NCBI RefSeq assembly: GCF_020099395.1
Contig: NZ_CP083590.1
Location: 2,852,001-2,916,000 of the forward strand
DNA length: 64,000 bases
Origin: Streptomyces mobaraensis
Lineage (GTDB): Bacteria; Actinomycetota; Actinomycetes; Streptomycetales; Streptomycetaceae
Direction of reading: 5' to 3'
The translations under genes and the position numbers were made by a program. Below, one piece after another: positions 24,768 to 33,512 of this stretch (position 1 is the stretch's first letter; the number at the start of each line of letters is the position of its first letter). Under the pieces are notes generated by a model that saw only the letters and a list, made by a program, of their open reading frames with translations, made no database searches and was not told the DNA's origin.

Positions 24768-26402
24768 GTGACGGAAGAGACCGGCCGAGGCCGGGCCGCC
24801 GGGAGCCTGATGAGGATCAGCATGCGGTGGATCAGCCTGCGGCTGCGGCTGATGCTGGTCTTCGCCCTGGTGGCGCTGGCGGCGGCGGTGTCCGCGTCGG
24901 CGATCGCCTACTGGCTGAACCGCGACGCGGTCCTCACCCGGACCCAGAACGCGGCGCTGGACGACTTCCGCAAGTCGCTCCAGGACAACACCGGCGCGCT
25001 GCCGCTGTCGCCGACCTGTCCCGAACTCCAGGACGCCGCCGACCGGATGGCCGGGACCTCGCAGAAGTACGCGGTCCTGCTGATCGGGAAGGTCAAGGGC
25101 GGCGGCAGCTGCGCGGCGCCCTCCGACCGCGACCTGTTCACGCTGGAGACGGTGCCGAAGACGCTGGTCACCGCGGTCAACCGGGAACGCAAGGTCGACG
25201 ACTCGAACCCGTACCCGTACCACCTGTACTGGCAGCGGATCACCCTCGACGGCAAGCCGTACCTGGTGGGCGGCGCCAAGGTGATCGGCGGCGGCCCCAC
25301 CGGCTACCTGCTGAAGTCGCTGGAGAACGAGCGCGCGGACCTCAACTCGCTCGCCTGGTCGCTGGGGATCGCCACCGGCCTGGCCCTGATCGGCTCGGCC
25401 CTGCTCGCGCAGGCGGCGGCCTCGACGGTGCTGCGGCCGGTGCAGCGGCTCGGCGAGGCGGCGAGCCGGCTGGGCGAGGGCAAGCTGGACACCCGGCTCC
25501 AGGTCTCGGGCACGGACGAACTGGCGGAGCTGTCGCGGACCTTCAACCGGGCCGCCGCGTCGCTGGAGCAGCGGGTCGAGGAGCTCAGCGCCCGCGAGGC
25601 GGCGAGCCGGCGGTTCGTCGCCGACATGTCCCACGAGCTGCGCACCCCGCTGACCGCCATCACGGCGGTGACGGAGGTGCTGGAGGACGAGGCGGACTCC
25701 CTCGATCCGATGATCGCGCCCGCGGTGCAGCTCGTGGTGAGCGAGACCCGGCGGCTGAACGACCTGGTGGAGAATCTGATGGAGGTCACCCGCTTCGACG
25801 CGGGCACGGCCCGGCTCGTCCTGGACGACGTGGACGTCGCCGACCAGGTGACCGCCTGCATCGACGCCCGCGCCTGGCTGGACGCCGTCGAACTGGACGC
25901 CGAGCGCGGCATCATGGCCCGCCTCGACCCGCGCCGCCTGGACGTCATCCTGGCGAACCTGATCGGCAACGCGCTCAAGCACGGCGGCTCGCCAGTGCGG
26001 GTGCGGGTGCGCCCGGTGGACGACGAGCTGATCATCGAGGTCCGCGACCACGGCCCCGGCATCCCCGAGGACGTGCTGCCGCACGTCTTCGACCGCTTCT
26101 ACAAGGCCAGCGCCTCGCGCCCGCGCTCCGAGGGCAGCGGCCTCGGCCTGTCCATCGCACTGGAGAACGCCCACATCCACGGCGGCGAGATCACGGCCGC
26201 CAACTCGCCCGAGGGCGGCGCGGTCTTCACGCTGACACTGCCGCGGGACGTGTCCGCGACCGGGGACGCGGACGAGGACGGGGACGGGGACGGGAACGCG
26301 AAGGACACGGACGCGAAGGCCCCGAAGAACGCCAAGAACGCCAAGACCGGCGGCAAGGACGGCAAGGACGGCCGCGGTCCGGCTCAAGGGGGCACGAAGT
26401 GA
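24768..26402 (+). CDS. afsQ2: sensor histidine kinase AfsQ2
   Basis: 544 aa. TM1 about 23-47 (LRLMLVFALVALAAAVSASAI), an extracytoplasmic sensor domain about 50-190 with two cysteines, TM2 about 200-220, a HAMP segment (STVLRPVQRLGEAASRLGEG), the dimerisation box FVADMSHELRTPL with H289, and ATPase boxes NLIGNALKHGG, DHGPGIPED and GSGLGLSIALENAHIHGG. The last 45 residues are an Asp/Gly then Lys/Asn/Ala-rich tail. GTG 24768. It overlaps the lipoprotein gene by GTGA, so the three-gene afsQ1-afsQ2-lipoprotein unit is an operon. Confidence 0.93.
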   Translation: MTEETGRGRAAGSLMRISMRWISLRLRLMLVFALVALAAAVSASAIAYWLNRDAVLTRTQNAALDDFRKSLQDNTGALPLSPTCPELQDAADRMAGTSQKYAVLLIGKVKGGGSCAAPSDRDLFTLETVPKTLVTAVNRERKVDDSNPYPYHLYWQRITLDGKPYLVGGAKVIGGGPTGYLLKSLENERADLNSLAWSLGIATGLALIGSALLAQAAASTVLRPVQRLGEAASRLGEGKLDTRLQVSGTDELAELSRTFNRAAASLEQRVEELSAREAASRRFVADMSHELRTPLTAITAVTEVLEDEADSLDPMIAPAVQLVVSETRRLNDLVENLMEVTRFDAGTARLVLDDVDVADQVTACIDARAWLDAVELDAERGIMARLDPRRLDVILANLIGNALKHGGSPVRVRVRPVDDELIIEVRDHGPGIPEDVLPHVFDRFYKASASRPRSEGSGLGLSIALENAHIHGGEITAANSPEGGAVFTLTLPRDVSATGDADEDGDGDGNAKDTDAKAPKNAKNAKTGGKDGKDGRGPAQGGTK

Positions 26403-26977
26403 GGCGCACGGCGCGGACGGCCGCGCTCACCGCCGCCCTGTGCGCCCTCGCCGCCGGCTGCGGCATCCGCGGCACCGCCGTCCCCGTCGACGCGGGTAGC
26501 GCACCCTCGCGGGCGTCCTGTCTGACCCGGCCGGCGCCGGCCCCGGCCACGCCCCAGCCCGAGGGACAGACGTTTACCGTGCAACTGGTGTGCGCCTCCC
26601 AGCTGACGCCGGTGGTCCGGCAGCGCACCGGCCTCGGGCCAGAGCGCACCGTCGACATGGCGCGGGCGCTCCTGGAGGAGCTGCGCCGCCAGCCCTCGTC
26701 CGCCGAGGAGGCGACGGGCCTGTCCACCGACGTGCCGCAGCGGCTCACCGTCGCCGGCCCGCGCCGGGACGACCCGGCCGGCACGCTCCGGCTGAGCACC
26801 CCGCCGGACGAGCTCCCGCAGCTCGGTCTGGCGCAGATCGTCTGTACGTTCGCGGGCACCGCGGCGGCCGGGGGGCGGCGCTCGGTGCTGCTCGGCGGGC
26901 CCGGCGGGGAGGCGCCCCGGAGCTATGTGTGCACGGACGACACCCGGGCCCACCCGGAGAACCTCCAGGGCGACTGA
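26399..26977 (+). CDS. lipoprotein of the AfsQ operon
   Basis: 192 aa. Signal peptide with lipobox LAAGC (VRRTARTAALTAALCALAAG then C). The mature domain has a GerMN-like look: FTVQLVCASQLTPVVRQRT, MARALLEELRRQPSSAEEATGL, LTVAGPR, LRLSTPPDELPQLGLAQIVCTFAG. GTG 26399 overlaps the afsQ2 TGA. Position equals the lipoprotein gene (SCO4905) downstream of afsQ2 in S. coelicolor, suggesting a role in the signal sensed by AfsQ2, which is not proven. Confidence 0.85.
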   Translation: MRRTARTAALTAALCALAAGCGIRGTAVPVDAGSAPSRASCLTRPAPAPATPQPEGQTFTVQLVCASQLTPVVRQRTGLGPERTVDMARALLEELRRQPSSAEEATGLSTDVPQRLTVAGPRRDDPAGTLRLSTPPDELPQLGLAQIVCTFAGTAAAGGRRSVLLGGPGGEAPRSYVCTDDTRAHPENLQGD

Positions 26978-27068
26978 GCGCTCCGGCGCGGCGCCGGCGC
27001 CCGGTCCGCGCCGGTACCGCGCGTCCGCGGCCGGAACCGCGCGCCCCGCACACCGCGTCCTGTGGTGC

Positions 27069-27665
27069 GTGCAGCGTCATGGTTACGGCGGTACGGCCGC
27101 CCTCCGACACCGCTACCGCGTCGCGGGCTGCGTCCTCCTCGCCGCCCACCTGGTCGTGGTGGGCTGGCTGGCCATGCGGCCGCTGACCGCTCCCTGGGTC
27201 TCCGCCGCGCATCTGGAGCCGTTCGCCACGCTCCGCGCCGACCTGGCGCTCGGGCCCTGGGACGCGACGCGGGCGATCTTCGGGGGGCTGCTCCCGTTCG
27301 CGCCGCTGGGGGTGCTGCTGCCCTGGGCGGGCGGCCGGCTCGACGCGTCGCCGCTCGGCTCGCTGGCCCGTACGGTCTTCACCTCCGCCATGCTCTCCCT
27401 GGTCCTCCAGGTGGTCCGGGGCGGTGTGGTGGGGCAGGTGCTGGACCTGGACGCGCTGCTGCTCAACGTCACCGGGGTGGCGGTCGCCCACCTCGCGGTG
27501 GTGCCCGCGGCGCGGGCCCGGCTGCGCCGGCGGGGCCGGGGCGCCCCGGTCCGCCCTCCCCGTCCCCTCCTCCGGGAGGAGGGTACGTCTCAGGGTCCGA
27601 CCCCGACGATCCCCAGGGTCGGAGTCGCCCCGTGGAGTGACGCCCTGCCGGGCGCCCGGTCCTAG
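27069..27665 (+). CDS. VanZ-family membrane protein
   Basis: 198 aa. Three to four hydrophobic segments: VAGCVLLAAHLVVVGWLAMR, AIFGGLLPFAPLGVLLPWAG, LARTVFTSAMLSLVLQVVRG and LLLNVTGVAVAHLAVVPA, with the VanZ hallmarks NxxLFxPLG-like GGLLPFAPLGVLLP and DLDALLLNVTG. VanZ proteins confer low-level teicoplanin resistance in enterococci; most actinobacterial homologues are uncharacterised. Only GTG 27069 gives a start near TM1. The C-terminus (about 150-198) is a Pro/Arg-rich tail containing a TCCGACCC/GGGTCGGA inverted repeat at DNA level. Confidence 0.8.
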   Translation: MQRHGYGGTAALRHRYRVAGCVLLAAHLVVVGWLAMRPLTAPWVSAAHLEPFATLRADLALGPWDATRAIFGGLLPFAPLGVLLPWAGGRLDASPLGSLARTVFTSAMLSLVLQVVRGGVVGQVLDLDALLLNVTGVAVAHLAVVPAARARLRRRGRGAPVRPPRPLLREEGTSQGPTPTIPRVGVAPWSDALPGARS

Positions 27666-27745
27666 CGTGGAGTCATCGGGAGGACGCCCCTCCCGGTCCC
27701 GGGCCGCCGCCCGGGTCGCCCGCTCGTACGCGAGGAGACTCCGCC

Positions 27746-27952
27746 ATGCCCGCCGCCCTGGTCCGCCCGCGTGACCACCGGATGATCGCCGGTGTCTGCG
27801 CGGGACTCGCCCGCCGCTTCGGCACCACGCCCACCACGATGCGTCTGATCTTCCTGGTGTCCTGTCTGCTGCCCGGCCCGCAGTTCCTGGTCTATCTGGC
27901 GCTCTGGGTGATGCTGCCCGACGAGGGCCGCCGCTCGTCCGAATCCTGGTGA
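27746..27952 (+). CDS. PspC-domain small membrane protein
   Basis: 68 aa. RPRDHRMIAGVCAGLARRFG followed by TPTTMRLIFLVSCLLPGPQF and YLALWVMLPDE is a complete PspC domain: one amphipathic segment and one hydrophobic helix. PspC proteins sense envelope stress or tune the phage-shock response; stand-alone copies are common in Streptomyces. It lies 80 bp after the VanZ gene, with a long bidirectional hairpin downstream. Confidence 0.88.
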   Translation: MPAALVRPRDHRMIAGVCAGLARRFGTTPTTMRLIFLVSCLLPGPQFLVYLALWVMLPDEGRRSSESW

Positions 27953-27978
27953 CGCCCGGCCGCCGCCGGGACGGCCCG

Positions 27979-28048
27979 CCGGCGCCCCGTCCGCACAGCG
28001 GCCGCGCCCCTGCTCGGGGGCGCGGCCGGTGTGCGGACGGGGCGCCGG
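27979..28048. terminator. long two-tier hairpin between convergent genes
   Basis: A perfect 19-bp outer stem (27979-27997 with 28030-28048) encloses a perfect 11-bp inner stem (28000-28010 with 28017-28027). Convergent pspC and the secreted-protein gene flank it. Confidence 0.88.
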
Positions 28049-28076
28049 GTGCGGCGTCCGTGAGGTCGTGCGGTTC

Positions 28077-28472
28077 TCAGTGGTGCCCGCCGGACAGGTT
28101 GCCGGTCGAGAGGCCCTTGGGAAGGGCGCCGTCCGGGACGAGGCCCAGGAGGCCGCCGTTGCCCTTGTTGTCACCCGGACCCTCCTGCGCCACCGGGCCC
28201 TTCTGGGGGAACACCGCGCGGTCCACGGCCCCGGCCGTGGTCTGCAGCGCGGAGGAGCCCAGCGCGCGGTTGGTGGCGCTGATCAGCGGTCCGCCGGGGA
28301 GCACCGGGGCGAGGTCCTCGATGGGCAGCTGCTTGCTGGTGCGGGCGGCCAGGTTGGTGGCCTTCTCCAACGGGCCCGTGGGAGCCGCGGCCGACGCGGT
28401 GCCCGCCGCGGTGACGGCGATGGCAGCGCCGAGGGCGGCGGCACCGATGGTCTTGATGGTTCCCTGCTTCAT
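28077..28472 (-). CDS. small secreted protein, unknown function
   Basis: 131 aa. Signal peptide MKQGTIKTIGAAALGAAIAV ... ASA-AAP. The mature part is short: KATNLAARTSKQLPIEDLAPVLPGGPLISATNR, a Gly/Asn-rich stretch and a C-terminal SGGHH. No cysteines, so unlike chaplins. GAGGA lies about 9 nt upstream of ATG 28472. Resembles in layout the secreted protein at 21.4 kb. It is downstream of add in the same orientation but separated by about 190 bp. Confidence 0.72.
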   Translation of the reverse strand: MKQGTIKTIGAAALGAAIAVTAAGTASAAAPTGPLEKATNLAARTSKQLPIEDLAPVLPGGPLISATNRALGSSALQTTAGAVDRAVFPQKGPVAQEGPGDNKGNGGLLGLVPDGALPKGLSTGNLSGGHH

Positions 28473-28663
28473 GTGAAATCTGTCCTCGTGACGGGGGAGG
28501 TTAATTTCCCGGAGGCTTTGCAACCTGTCACGAGAACGACCGGCCCATACCGAATGACACGGCCGGGACGTTTGAATTCCCGGCCGTATCAGTCGTATTC
28601 AGGGACGATTGACCGCCAGTCGTATTGCCTGCGAATGCCGCGACCCGACGGTTTCCGTCGCTC

Positions 28664-29779
28664 CTAGCGGAACAGCCACTCCGACTTGAGCTCGGCGTAT
28701 CCGGGCTTGATCACGTCGTTGATCATTGCCAGCCGCTCGTCGAAGGGGATGAAGGCGGACTTCATCGCATTGACGGTGAACCACTGCATGTCGTCGAGCG
28801 TGTAGCCGAACGCCTTGACCAGGTGATCGAATTCGCGGCTCATGCTGGTTCCGCTCATCAGACGATTGTCGGTGTTCACCGTCGCCCGGAAATGCAGCTT
28901 GCGGAGCAGGCCGATCGGGTGCTCCTCGTACGAGGTGGCCGCCGCCGTCTGGAGGTTGGAGGTCGGGCACATCTCCAGGGGGATGCGCTTGTCCCGGACG
29001 TAGGAGGCGAGGCGGCCGAGCTTGACCGTGCCGTCCTCGGCGATCTCGATGTCGTCGATGATCCGCACACCGTGGCCAAGCCGGTCGGCGCCGCACCACT
29101 GCAGGGCCTGCCAGATGGAGGGGAGGCCGAACGCCTCGCCGGCGTGGATGGTGAAGTGGTTGTTCTCGCGCTTGAGGTACTCGAACGCGTCGAGGTGGCG
29201 GGTGGGAGGGAAGCCGGCCTCGGCGCCCGCGATGTCGAAGCCGACGACGCCGGAGTCCCGGTAGCGGTTGGCGAGTTCGGCGATCTCCAGGGCGCGGGCG
29301 GCGTGCCGCATGGCGGTCAGCAGCGCGCCGACGCGGATGCGGTGGCCCGCCGCCTTCGCCCGCCGCTCACCCTCGCGGAAGCCCTCGTTGACGGCCTCGA
29401 CGACCTCTTCGAGGGTGAGTCCGGCCTCCAGGTGCTGCTCGGGGGCGTAGCGGACCTCGGCGTAGACGACGCCGTCGGCGGCGAGGTCCTCGGCGCACTC
29501 GGCGGCCACCCGGACCAGGGCCTCGCGGGTCTGCATGACGGCGCAGGTGTGGGCGAAGGTCTCCAGGTAGCGCTCCAGCGACCCGGAGTCGGCGGCCTCG
29601 CGGAACCAGACGCCCAGCTTCTCGGGGTCGGTCTCGGGGAGGCGGTCGTACCCGGTCTCCCGGGCCAGGTCGACGACCGTGGCGGGGCGCAGGCCGCCGT
29701 CCAGGTGGTCGTGGAGCAGCACCTTGGGGGCGCGGCGGATCTGTTCGGGGCTCGGGAGTGCGGTGGTGTCGCTCGTCAT
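28664..29779 (-). CDS. add: adenosine deaminase
   Basis: 371 aa. It deaminates adenosine and deoxyadenosine to (deoxy)inosine, the substrate of the PNP encoded here. Zinc ligands HDHLDGG (about residues 19-25), then [22 protein letters not shown] and [11 protein letters not shown] carry the catalytic His/Glu/Asp set. It is divergent from the alpha/beta hydrolase. ATG 29779 follows a -10 box (TAGAGT) by 6 nt, so the transcript is probably leaderless. Confidence 0.94.
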   Translation of the reverse strand: MTSDTTALPSPEQIRRAPKVLLHDHLDGGLRPATVVDLARETGYDRLPETDPEKLGVWFREAADSGSLERYLETFAHTCAVMQTREALVRVAAECAEDLAADGVVYAEVRYAPEQHLEAGLTLEEVVEAVNEGFREGERRAKAAGHRIRVGALLTAMRHAARALEIAELANRYRDSGVVGFDIAGAEAGFPPTRHLDAFEYLKRENNHFTIHAGEAFGLPSIWQALQWCGADRLGHGVRIIDDIEIAEDGTVKLGRLASYVRDKRIPLEMCPTSNLQTAAATSYEEHPIGLLRKLHFRATVNTDNRLMSGTSMSREFDHLVKAFGYTLDDMQWFTVNAMKSAFIPFDERLAMINDVIKPGYAELKSEWLFR

Positions 29780-29785
29780 TTCGGC

Positions 29786-29807
29786 ACTCTAGCCCCTACG
29801 CGCGTAG
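29786..29807 (-). promoter_or_regulatory. palindromic operator and -10 box of add
   Basis: CTACGCGCGTAG (29796-29807) precedes TAGAGT (minus strand, 29786-29791) by 4 nt. The -10 box is 6 nt from the add ATG. Confidence 0.75.
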
Positions 29808-29883
29808 ATGCACCCGAACGATACGGAACGGTGACCCGTCGGCGGGGTGGACACCGCGTCTCGTTCTGCCATCGTTGTCTGCC

Positions 29884-30768
29884 ATGGTTCAGCAAGCGCT
29901 GCCGCAACCGGATCCGCTGGGGCCGGAAGGGTCCTCACAGGGATCAGAGGAACCAGAGGGATCAAAGGGACCGCACGGCCCTGTGGGGCCATGGGGGCGC
30001 AAACGCGGCCCACAGCGCCGGAAGGCCGTCGAGCCCGCGCTGAGCAGGCCGTTCGGGGCGGGCCGGGCCGGGGAGGCCGTCACCGGGGTGGCGCTGCTGC
30101 TGCCCGGCGGCCCGGCCATAGGACGACGGCGGCCGCCGTCCCGGATCCCGGCCGCCCAGGGCCGGCTGGCCCGCCGGCTCACCCGCGCGGGCGCCGGCGA
30201 GGGCCTGGCCACCCACGTCGTCCGCTACCGCCACCGGGGCTGGAACGGCGCGGCGGCGCATCCGGTGGAGGACGCGCTGTGGGCGGCGGACGAGGTCGTG
30301 CGGCGGTACGGCGACGTGCCGGTGTGCCTGGTGGGTACGGACCTGGGCGGCCGGGCGGCGCTGCGGGCGGCCGGCCATCCGGCGGTGACCTGCGCGGTGG
30401 CGATCGCCCTCTGGCTGCCCGACCCGGAGGCCGTCCTCGACCCGGATCCGGTGCGGCAGCTGGCCGGGCGCCGGGTGCTGCTGGTGCACGGGACCAACGA
30501 CGAGCGCACCGATCCGGACCTCTCCTACCGGTTCGCCGAGCGGGCCAAGAAGATCAACCGGGAGGTGTGCCGGTTCGAAGTCCACTCGGACGGACATGGG
30601 TTGCGGCAGCACCGCGCCGAAGTGCTGGCCCTGACCGCCGACTTCGTCCGGGGCACCCTGTTCGGCCACCCGTGTGCCCGGCCGTTGGCGGACGCCCTGG
30701 CCGCGCCGCCCCCGCTGGGCCTGCGGATGCCGCTGGCCTGCGGGTTCGGGGAGACGCTCGGCCACTGA
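29884..30768 (+). CDS. alpha/beta-hydrolase-fold protein with Asp at the nucleophile position
   Basis: 294 aa. An unusual low-complexity N-terminus (about 1-60, Gly/Pro/Glu-rich) precedes the fold: GVALLLPGG, ATHVVRYRHRGWNG, CLVGTDLGGRAALRAAGHP and VLLVHGTNDERTDPDLS, with HSDGHGLRQH supplying a histidine. The nucleophile elbow GxSxG reads GTDLG, so Asp replaces Ser, as in haloalkane dehalogenases or inactive relatives. Substrate unknown. Divergent from add. Confidence 0.8.
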   Translation: MVQQALPQPDPLGPEGSSQGSEEPEGSKGPHGPVGPWGRKRGPQRRKAVEPALSRPFGAGRAGEAVTGVALLLPGGPAIGRRRPPSRIPAAQGRLARRLTRAGAGEGLATHVVRYRHRGWNGAAAHPVEDALWAADEVVRRYGDVPVCLVGTDLGGRAALRAAGHPAVTCAVAIALWLPDPEAVLDPDPVRQLAGRRVLLVHGTNDERTDPDLSYRFAERAKKINREVCRFEVHSDGHGLRQHRAEVLALTADFVRGTLFGHPCARPLADALAAPPPLGLRMPLACGFGETLGH

Positions 30769-30771
30769 CGG

Positions 30772-31665
30772 TCAGCGGTGCAGCAGCAGCTGCCCCCGGC
30801 GCGAGAGCAGGAAGCGCTTGAAGGCGGCCACGGGCGGGGTGTCGGGGTGGCCGTCCAGCCAGGCCACCCCGATCTCGCGGACCGCGCGCGGCGCGGTGAC
30901 GGTCAGCTCCACGACGCCGGGGCGCGGCACGGCGGGCGGCGGGAGCAGGGCGACACCGAGCCCGGCGGCGACCAGGCCGCGCAGGGTCTCGGGGTCCTCG
31001 CCCTCGAAGGCGATCTTCGGGGTGAACCCGGCCTCGGCGCAGAGCGCGTCGGTGATGCGGCGGAGCCCGTAGCCCGGTTCGAGGGTGACGAACAGCTCGG
31101 CGGACGCCTCCGCGAGGCGGATCCGCTTGCGGACGGCCAGCGGGTGGTCGTCGGGGACGACGAGCCGCAGCTTCTGCTCGTCGAGGCGGCGGGCGACGAG
31201 GTCCGGCGCGTCCGGGACGGGCGAGGTGAGGCAGAGGTCGAGGTCGCCGTCGCGGAGCCGCTCGATCATCGCCTCGCCGTAGTTCTGGACCAGTTGGAAG
31301 CGGACGCGGGGGTGGTCGGCGCGGAACGCGCGGATGAGCTCGGGTACGGTCTCGGAGCCCATGGTGTGCAGGAAGCCGAACGCGATCTTGCCGGCGGCGG
31401 GGTCGGCGTCCGCCCGGACGGACTCGGCGGCGCGGTCCACCTCCCCGAGCGCCCGCTCGACCGTGGCGAGGAAGGTCCGGCCGGCGGCGGTGAGCGAGAC
31501 GGTACGGCCGTGGCGGGCGAACAGGGCGACGCCGAGGTCGTGTTCGAGCCGGGCCATGGAGCGGCTGAGCGTCGACTGCGGCATCCCCAGCTGCTGGGCG
31601 GCGCGGGTGACGTGCTCGTGCCGGGCCACGGCGACGAACTGGGCGAGCCGCGGAGTGAGCGTCAC
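30772..31665 (-). CDS. LysR-family transcriptional regulator
   Basis: 297 aa from GTG 31665. The winged helix is at the very N-terminus: LAQFVAVARHEHVTRAAQQL, MPQSTLSRSMARLEHDLGVALFARHGRTVSLT. The effector domain (about 90-295) has FGFLHTMGSETVPELI and LVAAGLGVALLPPP. The open frame extends far upstream; GTG 31665 gives the usual length, TTG 31737 is an alternative. It is divergent from an MFS transporter, the typical arrangement in which LysR activates the neighbour. Ligand unknown. Confidence 0.87.
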   Translation of the reverse strand: MTLTPRLAQFVAVARHEHVTRAAQQLGMPQSTLSRSMARLEHDLGVALFARHGRTVSLTAAGRTFLATVERALGEVDRAAESVRADADPAAGKIAFGFLHTMGSETVPELIRAFRADHPRVRFQLVQNYGEAMIERLRDGDLDLCLTSPVPDAPDLVARRLDEQKLRLVVPDDHPLAVRKRIRLAEASAELFVTLEPGYGLRRITDALCAEAGFTPKIAFEGEDPETLRGLVAAGLGVALLPPPAVPRPGVVELTVTAPRAVREIGVAWLDGHPDTPPVAAFKRFLLSRRGQLLLHR

Positions 31666-31841
31666 CGCCCAGGAGTCCGCCTCGACGTCAGCGCTCGGCG
31701 CGGGTCCCGTCGCTGCCGCCGAGGTGACGGGCGTCAAGGATCCGCCAGTAACAGGGATGTCTTTTCTGTTGCGCTCCGGTGACAGAGGAGGCCCTGACCT
31801 GCGTTCATGCTTCACAGGATGGATTATGGCCATTCTGTGCA

Positions 31842-31872
31842 TTGGACGCATCAGATGCAGCCTGCATACGGT
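31842..31872 (+). promoter_or_regulatory. promoter and LysR-type inverted repeat before the MFS gene
   Basis: TTGGAC (31842-31847) and TACGGT (31867-31872) are candidate -35 and -10 boxes with 19-nt spacing. A perfect GCATC-A-GATGC repeat (31848-31858) lies between them. TACGGT is 6 nt from ATG 31879, implying a leaderless transcript. Confidence 0.55.
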
Positions 31873-31878
31873 TTGGAC

Positions 31879-33168
31879 ATGCCTCCTGCCGATACCGGGG
31901 CATCCGTCGTCATAGCGCGCTCGGATGCCTTTCCCTCGCCGTCCCCTTCCCCCACCCAGGACTCCCGGATCGCGCCCGGCGACCCCGGCTACCGCCGGAT
32001 GAGCTTCGCCCTCTTCGCGGCGGGCGTCGCCACGTTCGCGCTCCTCTACTCCACCCAGGCCCTGCTCCCCGCGGTCTCCGACGGCCTCGGGGTGACCGCC
32101 GACCAGGCCAGTTGGACGGTCTCCGGCGCGACGGCCGGCCTGGCCCTCGCCGTCGTCCCGCTCAGCGCCCTCTCGGAACGGTTCGGCCGGCGGGCCATGA
32201 TGACGGCCGCCCTGTGCGTCGCGGCACTGCTGGGGCTGCTGGTGCCGTTCGCCCCGGACCTCGGCTGGCTGACCGGGCTGCGCGTGGCGCAGGGCGCGGC
32301 GCTGGCGGGCGTGCCGGCGTCGGCGATGGCCTACCTGGCGGAGGAGGTCCGTCCGCGCGCCCTGGTCGGCGCGGTCGGGCTGTTCGTGGCGGGCAACGCG
32401 ATCGGCGGCATGTCCGGCCGCATCCTCGCCGGCTGGGTCGCCCAGGCGTGGGACTGGCGCGCGGGGCTGGCGTCGGTCGGCGTGCTGGCGGTGGTGTGCG
32501 CGGTGGCGTTCCGGCTGCTGATCCCCAAGGCCCGGCACTTCACCCCCGGTTCGGTGGCGCCGCGCGACCTGGCCCGTACGCTCGGCCGGCACCTCTCCGA
32601 CCCGCTGCTGGTCCGGCTGTACCTGATCGGCGCGCTCTTCATGACCGTCTTCGGCGCGGTCTACACCGTCATCGGCTACCGCCTGGCCGCGGCGCCCTTC
32701 TCCCTCCCGCAGGGGCTCGTCGGCTCGGTCTTCCTCGTCTACCTGGTCGGCACGGTCTCCTCGGCCGCGGCCGGCAAGCTGGTCGGCCGGCTGGGCCGGC
32801 GCGGCGCCCTCTACCTGGCCATGGGCACCACGTCCCTGGGCCTGCTGCTGACGCTGACGTCCTCCCTGACGGCCGTCCTCCTCGGCCTCGTCCTGATCAC
32901 CGCCGGCTTCTTCGCGGGCCACGCGGTCGCCTCGTCCTCGGTCAGCCGCACCGCGACCACGGGCCGCGCCCAGGCGTCCGCCCTCTACCAGACGGCCTAC
33001 TACCTCGGCAGCTCGGTGGGCGGCACGGTCGGCGCGCTCGCGTTCCGCGCCGGGGGCTGGGACGGCGTCATCGTCCTCGGTCTCGTCGCGATGGTGGCGG
33101 CGGCGTCGATCACGCTGTACGCGACGCGCAAGGCGCTGGTGGAACGGCGGGTGGCCGCGCGGGCGTGA
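31879..33168 (+). CDS. MFS transporter
   Basis: 429 aa, 12 predicted helices. A hydrophilic N-terminus (about 1-38) precedes FALFAAGVATFALLYSTQAL. The MFS signature between TM2 and TM3 is LSALSERFGRRAMM, followed by VAQGAALAGVPASAMAYL. The YnfM/YdhP-like family exports small molecules or drugs; substrate unknown. The upstream divergent LysR gene likely controls it. Followed by the dispersed inverted element. Confidence 0.9.
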   Translation: MPPADTGASVVIARSDAFPSPSPSPTQDSRIAPGDPGYRRMSFALFAAGVATFALLYSTQALLPAVSDGLGVTADQASWTVSGATAGLALAVVPLSALSERFGRRAMMTAALCVAALLGLLVPFAPDLGWLTGLRVAQGAALAGVPASAMAYLAEEVRPRALVGAVGLFVAGNAIGGMSGRILAGWVAQAWDWRAGLASVGVLAVVCAVAFRLLIPKARHFTPGSVAPRDLARTLGRHLSDPLLVRLYLIGALFMTVFGAVYTVIGYRLAAAPFSLPQGLVGSVFLVYLVGTVSSAAAGKLVGRLGRRGALYLAMGTTSLGLLLTLTSSLTAVLLGLVLITAGFFAGHAVASSSVSRTATTGRAQASALYQTAYYLGSSVGGTVGALAFRAGGWDGVIVLGLVAMVAAASITLYATRKALVERRVAARA

Positions 33169-33256
33169 GCCCGCGGGTGGGCTGCCCCAGACCCACCCCT
33201 TCGCCGATTCCCGGGGGCCAAGCCCCCGGCGCCCCGAAACCGCGCTCCGCGCGATT

Positions 33257-33305
33257 GTCCTCAAGCGCCGGACGGGCTATATCAGCCCGTCCGGCGCTTG
33301 AGGAC
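33257..33305. repeat. dispersed intergenic element, copy 2 (full inverted repeat)
   Basis: The 22-bp arm 33257-33278 is the exact complement of 33284-33305, with a 5-nt spacer. Flanks contain GAAACCGCGCTCCGCGCG on one side and GCGGGGGGGCGCAGCCCCCGC on the other, as in copy 4. Confidence 0.9.
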
Positions 33306-33459
33306 GCGCGCCGCAGGCGCGCTCGGGGTGCGGGGGGGCGCAGCCCCCGCAAGAAACGGTGAAAGGGTGGGACAGGGGCTCCGAACCGGCGTTCGCGCGG
33401 GCGGGGCAGTGCAGTGACGTGCCGTGGGAAAGCCGGGGATGAATCCCCGGATACGGCAA

Positions 33460-33487
33460 CGGGACCGGTGGCAAGCCACCGGCCCCG
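33460..33487 (-). terminator. hairpin after deoA
   Basis: Arms 33460-33472 and 33475-33487 pair over 13 bp with one mismatch; core CCGGTGGC/GCCACCGG. It lies 25 bp beyond the deoA stop. Confidence 0.7.
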
Positions 33488-33512
33488 TTCACCCGTTCAT
33501 GGCGTCCGCAGG

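Larger units (their letters stand above)
33169..33512. other. intergenic region with inverted element
   Basis: 344 bp between the convergent MFS and deoA genes, filled by copy 2 of the dispersed element with flanking CCCGGGGG/GCCCCCGG stems and by the deoA terminator. No gene seen. Confidence 0.6.

Noticed and set aside
30772..33264. 830-aa open frame spanning the LysR gene and the antisense of the MFS gene
   Set aside because: Only the C-terminal 297 residues look like a protein. The upstream part is antisense shadow of the transporter gene.
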